DNA from: Actinomycetes bacterium
GTDB taxonomy: Bacteria; Actinomycetota; Actinomycetes; Mycobacteriales; Mycobacteriaceae
Reading direction: 5' to 3'
Assembly: GCA_022600695.1 (NCBI GenBank)
Contig: JAHZJY010000343.1
Coordinates: 1-14,830, forward strand
Length of the DNA stretch: 14,830 bases
In this document: in pieces, positions 1-6,667 of the stretch
Layout of the letters: every line of letters starts with the position of its first letter
Position numbering within the stretch: the stretch's first letter is position 1
Program-made: the position numbers and the translations under genes
The notes under the pieces: model-generated
Told to the model about the DNA's origin: nothing
Database searches by the model: none
Seen by the model: only the letters and a program-made list of their open reading frames with translations

Positions 1-1
1 C

Positions 2-2710
2 GGATTCGCCACCGAACTGGGAATCGACCTCAAAGCCGAGGTGGTCGGCACCCTCCGGCAGGAGCCAACCGGCCTGGAGCCCACCAACCTGGCCCAGCCG
101 GCGTTGTTCGCGGTGGAATACGCACTGGCGCAGTTGGTCATGTCCTTCGGCGTCAGTCCGACGGCGCTTGCCGGACACAGCATCGGTGAACTGGTGGCCG
201 CCACCCTGGCGGGCGTGTTCGAACTGGACACGGCGATCAGGGTTGTCGCGATGCGGGCACGTCTGATGCACGAGGCACCTCCCGGGGCCATGGTGGCAGT
301 GGCGGCAAGCCCCGACGACATTGCCGCGCACATGACCGCAGACGTCGACCTCGCAGCGATCAACGAATTTGGAAGTTGCGTGGTTGCCGGTCCCGTGGAG
401 GCGATCCGGGACTTCACCAATCGCCTGGCCGCCGAGGCCATCTTGGCCCGCCGGGTCCGCACCTCGCACGGGTTCCACTCCCAGGCGATGGATTCGGTCC
501 TGGGACCGTTTGCCGAATTCCTCTCCGGTGTCACCATGCACGCGCCGCGAATCCCGATGTTGTCCAACGTGACCGGCACCTGGATGACCGATGAGGAGGC
601 CACTGATCCGAATCGCTGGGCCCGGCAGATCCGTTCCACCGTCCGGTTCGCCGACAATGTTCAGGCGTTACTCGACGATTCCCGCCGGGTGCTCGTCGAG
701 GTTGGGCCCGGCGGAAGTCTCACCGGCTCGGCCGTGCGCCTTCCCGGTTGGTCGGAGTCCCACCGGGCGGTCCGCCTGATGCGCCATCCGGTGCAGACCC
801 GCGATGACCGGGACGCTTTCCTGCTCGCGCTGGGCCAACTATGGGCCGCCGGCGTCGAGGTGGACTGGACGAGGCTGTACGGCGAGCACCCGCAGCGCGT
901 GACGCTGCCCGGCTATGCTTTTGCGCGCCAGCGGTATTGGATCGAACCCGATACCACGGCCGGGCGCACCGCCGGTGGAGCCGGCCAGGGCGGCTCAGTG
1001 GTCGCGGCGGCCCAGCCGGCCAACGGCCAGGGCGGCGGCCCGGTCGATGCCCGGGCCCAGATGCAGGCGACCCTGCAGCGGATCTGGTCGCAGTGCCTCG
1101 GTGTGGAATCGGTTGCGCCAGGAGACAATTTCTTCGAGATCGGCGGTGACTCGCTGGTCGCGATCGGCGTCGCGATGACCGCGTCACACGAAGGTGTCGA
1201 ACTGACCCCCCAGGACCTCTACGACAACTCCAGTCTCAGCGCGCTGGCCGACACCCTGGTCACACGCCATGCCGCCGGCGGACTGGCCAGCCAGGACATC
1301 GGGGATCTGGATCCACAGGTCCCGCCGAACATTTTGCGGTTCCTTGACCGCGGACTGGCCGAGCCCGGTCGCTGGCGGGTGCCGCTGGTTCTGCGCCTTG
1401 ACTCCCGGGTGAGTTCGGGCGACGTCACGGCGGTCCTGTCCGCCTTGATCAACCATCATGACGCGCTGCGAATGCGGGTGGCCGACCACGCTGGAGTCTG
1501 GGAGCAGCAGATCGGTGATCCCGGCGACTTCACCGACCTGACCGAGTTGGCACTGCCCGCCGCTGCCGGGCCGGCTACCGGTGCGGAGCGGGAAGCACTG
1601 CTGGGCATCGTCGCGGACATCGTCGCGGGACAGGATCTGAGCAGCAGGCCGCTGACGGCCGCCTATGTCGTCGACGCGCAGGCGCATCCACGGTTCCTGG
1701 TGCTGACCATGCACGGGATGATAGACGACCCCACCTCGCGCGAGGTCCTGGTCACCGACCTGCTGACGGCGTTCGGGCAGCGGTTGGCGGGTAGCGATAT
1801 CGCCCTGGAACCGGCGACTGCAAGCTGGCGGGAGTGGTCGCAGCGTTGTGCGGCGCTGGCCTCCCATCCCGCGGTGCTCGAACGGCGAAACTACTGGATC
1901 GACACCGCGAGGAACACGACGCTGCGGCTGGCCGGGACCGGGCCTGCCGGTGCGCCGGGGTCCGGCGATCTTTTCAGAGTGCCGACGGCGCTGAATCCCG
2001 AGCAGACGTCGCAGATCGACAACGTCCGGCGGCTGCTGCAGGTCTCGACCGAGGAGATCCTGCTGGCCGCGCTGGCGCGCCGGCTGGCGGACACCCTCGG
2101 CGACGGGGTCGTTGCGGTCGACCTTGCCGGCGCCGGACGGTCGGTGTTGCGCCCGGAGGTGGACTTCCGCCGGACAATCGGAGGGTTCTCCACGATCTAC
2201 CCGATCGCACTGCCGGTGATGGACGCGCCGATTGCCAGCGCCAACCAGCTTCTCGCCGAGGTCGGCGAGGTCGTGAAATCCGTTCCCCATCATGGGATCG
2301 GGTACGGTCTGCTGCGTTATCTGCATGCCCCGACCGCCGGGGTGCTGGCGGCTGCCGGCGACGCGCAGATCTACCTGTCCTACCTGGGCATGATCCCCGA
2401 GTGGCAGCAGAGCGACGCACCCGTGCAGTTCGACAGCGATTCGGAACTCACGGTTCGCCAGACACCGCCCGGCCTGGGCCATCCGCTGGAATTACGGGCC
2501 TACCGGCATGGCGGCGTTCTGCACGTGGACTGGTGGTACGACAGCAGACGTGTGCCCGCTGAGACCGTGGCGGGCCTCGCGGAGCGGTTCCCGGCCACCC
2601 TGATGACGCTGATCGGCGAAGCGGTCGAGGGCGACGGGGACGGCGACGACGATGACGAGGAACTCGCCCTGGTTGATCTGTCGGCTGCCGCTTCCGATGA
2701 CGACGAATAG
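2..2710 (+). CDS. ppsE: PpsE-type type I polyketide synthase, C-terminal part (AT-ACP-condensation-like)
   Basis: The 3' part of a modular polyketide synthase; the frame is open to the window edge, so the ketosynthase and the start of the acyltransferase (AT) lie outside. Numbering from base 2, the AT has GHSIGE with nucleophile Ser60 and HGFHS at about 156-160, with catalytic His159. A post-AT linker ends near PGYAFARQRYW. A Gly/Ala-rich spacer leads to a carrier domain with GGDSL (phosphopantetheine Ser384). About residues 430-870 form a condensation-like domain with MHGMIDD at 570-576 in place of HHxxxDG. The protein ends in an Asp/Glu-rich tail. AT-ACP-condensation without KR or DH, followed by drrABC and papA5, is the layout of PpsE, the last Pps synthase in PDIM assembly, and the sequence resembles the PpsE C-terminus that I recall. 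HGFH resembles the HAFH motif of malonyl-selective ATs. The product in this organism is inferred from context. Confidence 0.86.
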   Translation, partial: GFATELGIDLKAEVVGTLRQEPTGLEPTNLAQPALFAVEYALAQLVMSFGVSPTALAGHSIGELVAATLAGVFELDTAIRVVAMRARLMHEAPPGAMVAVAASPDDIAAHMTADVDLAAINEFGSCVVAGPVEAIRDFTNRLAAEAILARRVRTSHGFHSQAMDSVLGPFAEFLSGVTMHAPRIPMLSNVTGTWMTDEEATDPNRWARQIRSTVRFADNVQALLDDSRRVLVEVGPGGSLTGSAVRLPGWSESHRAVRLMRHPVQTRDDRDAFLLALGQLWAAGVEVDWTRLYGEHPQRVTLPGYAFARQRYWIEPDTTAGRTAGGAGQGGSVVAAAQPANGQGGGPVDARAQMQATLQRIWSQCLGVESVAPGDNFFEIGGDSLVAIGVAMTASHEGVELTPQDLYDNSSLSALADTLVTRHAAGGLASQDIGDLDPQVPPNILRFLDRGLAEPGRWRVPLVLRLDSRVSSGDVTAVLSALINHHDALRMRVADHAGVWEQQIGDPGDFTDLTELALPAAAGPATGAEREALLGIVADIVAGQDLSSRPLTAAYVVDAQAHPRFLVLTMHGMIDDPTSREVLVTDLLTAFGQRLAGSDIALEPATASWREWSQRCAALASHPAVLERRNYWIDTARNTTLRLAGTGPAGAPGSGDLFRVPTALNPEQTSQIDNVRRLLQVSTEEILLAALARRLADTLGDGVVAVDLAGAGRSVLRPEVDFRRTIGGFSTIYPIALPVMDAPIASANQLLAEVGEVVKSVPHHGIGYGLLRYLHAPTAGVLAAAGDAQIYLSYLGMIPEWQQSDAPVQFDSDSELTVRQTPPGLGHPLELRAYRHGGVLHVDWWYDSRRVPAETVAGLAERFPATLMTLIGEAVEGDGDGDDDDEELALVDLSAAASDDDE

Positions 2711-2721
2711 GTAGTACAGCC

Positions 2722-3729
2722 ATGGCAGAGTCCGGCAAGGGTGTTGAGGTCGGTGTTGCAGTAGAGGGCATCGGCAAGTCGTTCGGTTCGGTGGATGCGT
2801 TGCGGGACATCTCGTTCAATGTGGGCCGCGGTGAGGTAGTCGCACTGCTCGGCCCTAACGGTGCCGGCAAGACGACCACCGTGGAGATCTTGTCGACGCT
2901 GACCAAACCGGACCGGGGCCGTGCCCGGGTGGCCGGTCATGACGTCGTCACCGACCCCGCAATGGTGCGTCGCTCGATCATGCTGACCGGTCAGCATGTG
3001 GCACTCGACGAGATGCTCACCGGTTACGAGAACCTGGTGATGTTCGGCCGGTTGCAGGGACTGAAGAAGCCCGAAGCCCGCGCCCGCGCCCGCGATCTGC
3101 TGGCGGAGTTCGACCTCGAACATGCCGCCGAACGTCGGGTCGGCACCTACTCGGGCGGCATGCGCCGACGCGTGGACATCGCCTGCGGTCTGGTGGTCCG
3201 CCCCGAGGTGGTGTTCCTCGACGAGCCGACCACGGGGCTGGATCCCCGCAGCCGGCAAGCGATCTGGGAGTTGGTCACCACCTTCAAGGACGCCGGCATC
3301 GCCACGCTGTTGACCACCCAGTACCTCGAGGAGGCCGACGCCCTCAGCGATCGGATCATCGTGATCGACCACGGCGCCATCGTCGCCCAGGGCACCGCAA
3401 ACGAACTCAAGGAACGCACCGGCGGCACGTTCTGCGAGATCGTGCCGCGTGACCCCGCTGACGTCCAAGCCCTGGCCGAGGCGTTGGGTCCGCTGCTGCC
3501 GGAGTTCAGCCGGGCGGCGCTGACCCCGGAGTCCGACCGCGTGAGTCTTCCCGCCCCGGAAGGGCCGAGCACGCTTAGTGCCGCACTGGCGCGGCTGAGC
3601 GCGGCGAACATCGAACTGGCCGACATCGCGCTGCGTCGGCCCTCGCTCGACGACGTGTTCCTCTCGCTGACGGGATCGCCGGCCGCGGACCGTGACGGGG
3701 AACGGCTGGCCGGCGAGGTCGTGTCATGA
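2722..3729 (+). CDS. drrA: DrrA-family ABC transporter ATP-binding protein
   Basis: A 335-residue cytoplasmic ATPase predicted to power a DrrB/DrrC lipid exporter, as in the PDIM locus of M. tuberculosis. Visible motifs are Walker A GPNGAGKTTT (44-53), Q-loop Gln91, signature YSGGM (143-147), and Walker B VVFLDEPTTGLD (163-174). The switch segment LLTTQYLEEA has Gln200 where many ABC ATPases have the H-loop His; Gln is usual in the DrrA/daunorubicin-resistance family. The C-terminal ~100 residues are the family-specific extension, containing PSLDDVFLSLTG. It starts at ATG 11 bases after the ppsE stop with only a weak AGG upstream, so translational coupling is likely. Its stop overlaps the drrB start (ATGA). 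Length matches the family. The substrate is inferred from the neighbouring pps and papA genes. Confidence 0.93.
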   Translation: MAESGKGVEVGVAVEGIGKSFGSVDALRDISFNVGRGEVVALLGPNGAGKTTTVEILSTLTKPDRGRARVAGHDVVTDPAMVRRSIMLTGQHVALDEMLTGYENLVMFGRLQGLKKPEARARARDLLAEFDLEHAAERRVGTYSGGMRRRVDIACGLVVRPEVVFLDEPTTGLDPRSRQAIWELVTTFKDAGIATLLTTQYLEEADALSDRIIVIDHGAIVAQGTANELKERTGGTFCEIVPRDPADVQALAEALGPLLPEFSRAALTPESDRVSLPAPEGPSTLSAALARLSAANIELADIALRRPSLDDVFLSLTGSPAADRDGERLAGEVVS

Positions 3730-4535
3730 CGGCACTGACGGCGGCGCGACCGGTCCCAGCGGGCCTGCAGCAGTGGTGGGTGCTGACGTCCCGGCTGATC
3801 ACGCCCTCCCTGCGCAACGGCGAAGTTGCGGTGGGCGTGGTCGTATCGGTGGCGGCGACGGCGAGCCTGTACATCCCGCTGAATCGGCTGATGGATGGCC
3901 CCGACCTGAAGATGAGCAGCTACGCGCAGTACCTGGTGCCGCTGATCGTGTTGCAGGCCATCGCCTTTGCGTCGATCTCCACCGCGTTCCGGGCCGCGAC
4001 GGACTCTGTTCAGGGGATCAACCGCCGCTTCCAATCGTTACCTATCGCCTCGCTGACGCCGTTGGCGGCCCGGATCACCGCCAGCGTCTACCGCTGTGTG
4101 ATCGGTCTGGTAGTGGCACTGGCGTGCGGATACGTCATCGGCTTCCGGTTTCATCGCGGGCCGGTGTTCGCACTGGGCTTCTGTGTGTTGATCCTGCTCA
4201 CCGGTCTGGCGCTGGCACTGCTGGGCGACACCCTCGGCACGAAGTCACGAGACCCCGCGGCGACGGCGCAGTGGTTGCTGTTGCCACAGCTCATCTTCGG
4301 GTTCCTGTCGGTCGGAATCCAGCCACTGCAACGGTTTCCGGAGTGGATCCAGCCCGTCGTCGACAATCAGCCCATCTCCCGACTGGTCTACGCACTGCAG
4401 GCACTCGCCGGCGATTCGGGTGACGGCGTTCCGCCGGTCACATGGTCGGTGATCGGGCCCGCACTGGGCTGGGTGTTCGGCATCATGGTCGTGACCTTGC
4501 CGTGGGCGGTCGTGGTTTATCGGCGGAGATCCTGA
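3726..4535 (+). CDS. drrB: DrrB-like ABC-2 type transporter permease
   Basis: A 269-residue membrane permease of the ABC-2 type, predicted to form the membrane channel with DrrC and to be driven by DrrA. I count about six hydrophobic segments: 34-52, 67-87, 119-140, 146-168, 180-198 and 240-264. The conserved segment PEWIQPVVDNQPIS (205-218), before the last membrane segment, is typical of Drr permeases and has a counterpart in the next protein. The ATG overlaps the drrA stop by four bases (ATGA) and follows GAGG at 3715-3718 with a 7-base spacer, which fixes the start. The stop overlaps the drrC ATG. By position and family it corresponds to DrrB of the PDIM locus; the exported lipid is inferred. 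Confidence 0.9.
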   Translation: MTALTAARPVPAGLQQWWVLTSRLITPSLRNGEVAVGVVVSVAATASLYIPLNRLMDGPDLKMSSYAQYLVPLIVLQAIAFASISTAFRAATDSVQGINRRFQSLPIASLTPLAARITASVYRCVIGLVVALACGYVIGFRFHRGPVFALGFCVLILLTGLALALLGDTLGTKSRDPAATAQWLLLPQLIFGFLSVGIQPLQRFPEWIQPVVDNQPISRLVYALQALAGDSGDGVPPVTWSVIGPALGWVFGIMVVTLPWAVVVYRRRS

Positions 4536-5347
4536 TGGCGGTTCTGGACGGCGCTGCCGTCGGCACTGCCCCGGCCGGCCGGGGACATCTGCTGTCGCAG
4601 ACCGCGGTGCTCACCCGGCGGCTGCTCGTCCGGTCGGCCCGGACCCCCATGACCCTGGTACACGCGGTGCTGTTGCCGGTGGCGTTTCTGCTCACCCTCA
4701 AGGTCGTCTTCGGTGACTCGATCACGGCGATAACCGGTGAGAACGCGTTGTACCGAAGCGTGCCACTGGTGGCATTGTTGGCAACGATGTCGGGGTCGAC
4801 GACCGGGATGGTCGGGATCAATGCTGAGCGGCTCGACGGGTTCCTGGCCAGGATGTGGTCGCTGCCCATCCATCGCGCCGCCGGACTGCTGGCACGTCTG
4901 GGTGCGGAGACCGCTCGCCTGATCTTCACGACGCTGATCATCCTGGCGGCCGGCTTCTTCCTCGGCTTCCGGTTCCACGCCGGGTTGGCGGCTGCACTGT
5001 TGTGGGTGGCCATCCCCGTGATGTTCGGCATCGCGTTCGCGGCGCTGGCCACCACGGTCGCGTTGTACTGGCGCAAGACCGTGATGGTGGAGGCGATGCA
5101 GCCGGTGATCATCCTGGGTGCCACGTTCTGCACGGGTTTCGTTCCGGTGGACCGCTACCCGGACTGGGTCCAGCCGGTGGTCCGGCACCAGCCGATGTCC
5201 CCGGCCGTCGATGCGATGCGCGGACTGTCGGTGGGTGGACCTGTGCTCTCGCCGATGATCAGCACACTCATCTGGTGTGCGGCGATCTTCGCGGTGTGTC
5301 TGCTGCCGTTGCTGGTGGGCTACCGCCGGGCCAGCACGAGCCGGTAG
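4535..5347 (+). CDS. drrC: DrrC-like ABC-2 type transporter permease
   Basis: A 270-residue ABC-2 permease, the second membrane subunit of the DrrABC exporter. Six hydrophobic segments are visible near 38-58, 74-94, 128-147, 150-176, 186-204 and 240-263. PDWVQPVVRHQPMS (209-222) is the equivalent of the DrrB motif, so the two permeases look like paralogues. The start is the ATG overlapping the drrB stop (TGATG); GGAG at 4525-4528 lies 6 bases upstream, which favours it over the longer open frame beginning at 4442. In M. tuberculosis, DrrC is needed for correct PDIM localisation. The 3' end, including the stop codon, forms the first copy of a 17-bp tandem repeat. A 59-base gap then separates it from papA5. 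Confidence 0.9.
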   Translation: MAVLDGAAVGTAPAGRGHLLSQTAVLTRRLLVRSARTPMTLVHAVLLPVAFLLTLKVVFGDSITAITGENALYRSVPLVALLATMSGSTTGMVGINAERLDGFLARMWSLPIHRAAGLLARLGAETARLIFTTLIILAAGFFLGFRFHAGLAAALLWVAIPVMFGIAFAALATTVALYWRKTVMVEAMQPVIILGATFCTGFVPVDRYPDWVQPVVRHQPMSPAVDAMRGLSVGGPVLSPMISTLIWCAAIFAVCLLPLLVGYRRASTSR

Positions 5348-5365
5348 TCAGCACGAGCCGATAGC
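5332..5365 (+). repeat. 17-bp tandem direct repeat across the drrC stop codon
   Basis: CAGCACGAGCCGGTAGT (5332-5348) is followed at once by CAGCACGAGCCGATAGC (5349-5365), with 15 of 17 bases identical. The first copy encodes the DrrC C-terminus Ser-Thr-Ser-Arg-stop. The second copy spells the same Ser-Thr-Ser-Arg-stop in another frame, because 17 is not a multiple of three. This looks like a recent slippage duplication in the intergenic region. Confidence 0.85.
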
Positions 5366-5390
5366 CATAGTGCAGTGACCATGCGTCGAA

Positions 5391-5397
5391 GGGAAGG
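5391..5397 (+). promoter_or_regulatory. ribosome binding site deciding the papA5 GTG start
   Basis: The purine-rich run GGGAAGG lies 9 bases before the GTG at 5407. It supports that start although no ATG lies nearby in frame. I see no convincing -10 box in the 59-base drrC-papA5 gap, so papA5 is probably transcribed with drrABC. Confidence 0.6.
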
Positions 5398-5406
5398 TTA
5401 ACCGCA

Positions 5407-6654
5407 GTGTTTGGATCAACGCCGATCCGCTACCTGTCGCCCAGCGAGGAGTTCTACGCGAAAGCGGAGAGCTTCATCAGTCTCACCGTCACTCTGCGCG
5501 GTCCGGTGGACTCCGCTGCGATGGCGGAGGCTTTCGACACGCTGTTGCGAGTGCACCCCGCCCATGCCGGGCACCTCGAGCGGGTTGCCGACGGCCGCCA
5601 CCAGATCATGGTCGATGAATACGAGCATGAAGGAATGTGGCTCGAGAAGATCGGCGACACTGCCACCGGGCGGCTGCCGAAGCAGTCCGAGGCGCTGGTC
5701 AACCTGCGACTCAGATCAGGCGAGGAGCGGTCCGAACTCACGCTTTTCACAAACCATGCGCTGTCCGACGCGCACCACTCGTTCGCTCTGCTGGAGAAGC
5801 TGTTCGGCTGGTACACCGACATCGTCAACGGCACCGGCGTCGGAACGGTCAAGACTGAGCCCGTTCCGGAGGCGTTGGAGGCGGTACTCGCCGAGCGTGG
5901 CATCGTCAAACTTCAGCGGTTCGGCCTCGAGCGCTTCCTGCCGGCGATTTTCGCCTACGAGCTGCCTCCGTCCAAGCGAAACGTGGGACGTGTCGGCCTC
6001 CAGTCGGTTCTGGTGCCGTCGGCCACCTGTCGACTCTCCCGCCAGGAGACCCAAGCCCTGGCCGATATCTGTGCCGATCGACGGGTCAGTCTCAACTCCC
6101 TGACCGCCGCTTCGATCCTGCTGGCCGAGTGGAAGATTCGCGAGACCCCACACCTTCCGATCCCTTATATCTACCCGGTCGATCTGCGCTTCCGCCTGAC
6201 CCCGCCGGTCGGTTCCACCGAGGCCACCAACCCGGTGGGGATGGCGATGTACCTGGCCGAGATCCGTTCGGACACCGACATCGTGGACTTGGCCCGCAAT
6301 ATCGTCGAGGCTTTCCGCTCCGATCTGGCCGAAGGCGTGATCCAGCAGTCATTTCTGCACTTCGGTGAGCAATACCAGGGAAACCCGCCCGGACTGCCCG
6401 ACGTCGTGATGGCGACGGACGGCGGGAAGCTGCCCCCGCTGCGTACTCCGCGTGATCTGGTGGTCGAGCAGTACGACCTCGAACTGCTGTTTGCGTCGAC
6501 ATCGGCGGGAGTCGACATGTATTCGGCCGGCACGTTCGACGGTCAACTGATGGTCAGCTATCACAGCCACGGACCCGAACCCGAACGGTATGTCGCCGAG
6601 ATCCACAAAATCCTGGCCGGCGTGCCGTCCCGGTACGGGCAGGCGACCGAATAG
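5407..6654 (+). CDS. papA5: PapA5-like polyketide-associated acyltransferase
   Basis: A 415-residue (GTG start) member of the condensation/acyltransferase superfamily. In the PDIM pathway PapA5 moves mycocerosyl chains from the Mas synthase onto the two hydroxyls of phthiocerol; M. tuberculosis PapA5 is about 422 residues. The N-terminus (IRYLSPSEEF), the middle (EWKIRETPHLPIPYIYPVDLR, from about 241), GVIQQSFLHFG (310-320) and the C-terminal PSRYG match PapA5 as I recall it. Catalytic His117 and Asp121 of the HHxxxDG motif are visible, but the motif reads NHALSDA: the first His is Asn and the Gly is Ala122. Family membership is strong, and position after ppsE-drrABC supports orthology. The acyl donor is uncertain because mas is not next to it here. 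Its stop codon lies in a palindrome shared with the converging WS/DGAT gene. Confidence 0.87.
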   Translation: MFGSTPIRYLSPSEEFYAKAESFISLTVTLRGPVDSAAMAEAFDTLLRVHPAHAGHLERVADGRHQIMVDEYEHEGMWLEKIGDTATGRLPKQSEALVNLRLRSGEERSELTLFTNHALSDAHHSFALLEKLFGWYTDIVNGTGVGTVKTEPVPEALEAVLAERGIVKLQRFGLERFLPAIFAYELPPSKRNVGRVGLQSVLVPSATCRLSRQETQALADICADRRVSLNSLTAASILLAEWKIRETPHLPIPYIYPVDLRFRLTPPVGSTEATNPVGMAMYLAEIRSDTDIVDLARNIVEAFRSDLAEGVIQQSFLHFGEQYQGNPPGLPDVVMATDGGKLPPLRTPRDLVVEQYDLELLFASTSAGVDMYSAGTFDGQLMVSYHSHGPEPERYVAEIHKILAGVPSRYGQATE

Positions 6655-6667
6655 CGGGATCCCGCTA
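6652..6667. terminator. 16-bp palindrome containing both convergent stop codons; possible bidirectional terminator
   Basis: TAGCGGGATCCCGCTA is a perfect palindrome. Its first three bases are the papA5 stop codon, and its last three, read on the minus strand, are the WS/DGAT stop codon. RNA from either strand could form a 6-bp GC-rich stem with a GATC loop. No U-tract follows, which is common in mycobacteria. The symmetry is certain; the terminator role is an inference, and the stem is short. Confidence 0.5.

Noticed and set aside
1184..2482. A 432-codon open frame on the minus strand inside ppsE
   Set aside because: It lies wholly antisense to the well-supported condensation-like domain, has no recognisable motif, and such frames are common in GC-rich DNA.
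2640..2670. GAC/GAT-rich low-complexity DNA as a possible repeat element
   Set aside because: It is explained by the coding of the acidic PpsE tail.
2500..3468. A 322-codon minus-strand open frame opposite drrA
   Set aside because: It is antisense to a gene with all ABC motifs, and its composition shows it is a shadow.
5381..5401. Mini-ORF ATG-CGT-CGA-AGG-GAA-GGT-TAA (MRRREG) just before papA5, overlapping its RBS
   Set aside because: It has no ribosome binding site of its own, and six codons can occur by chance; a leader peptide cannot be supported.
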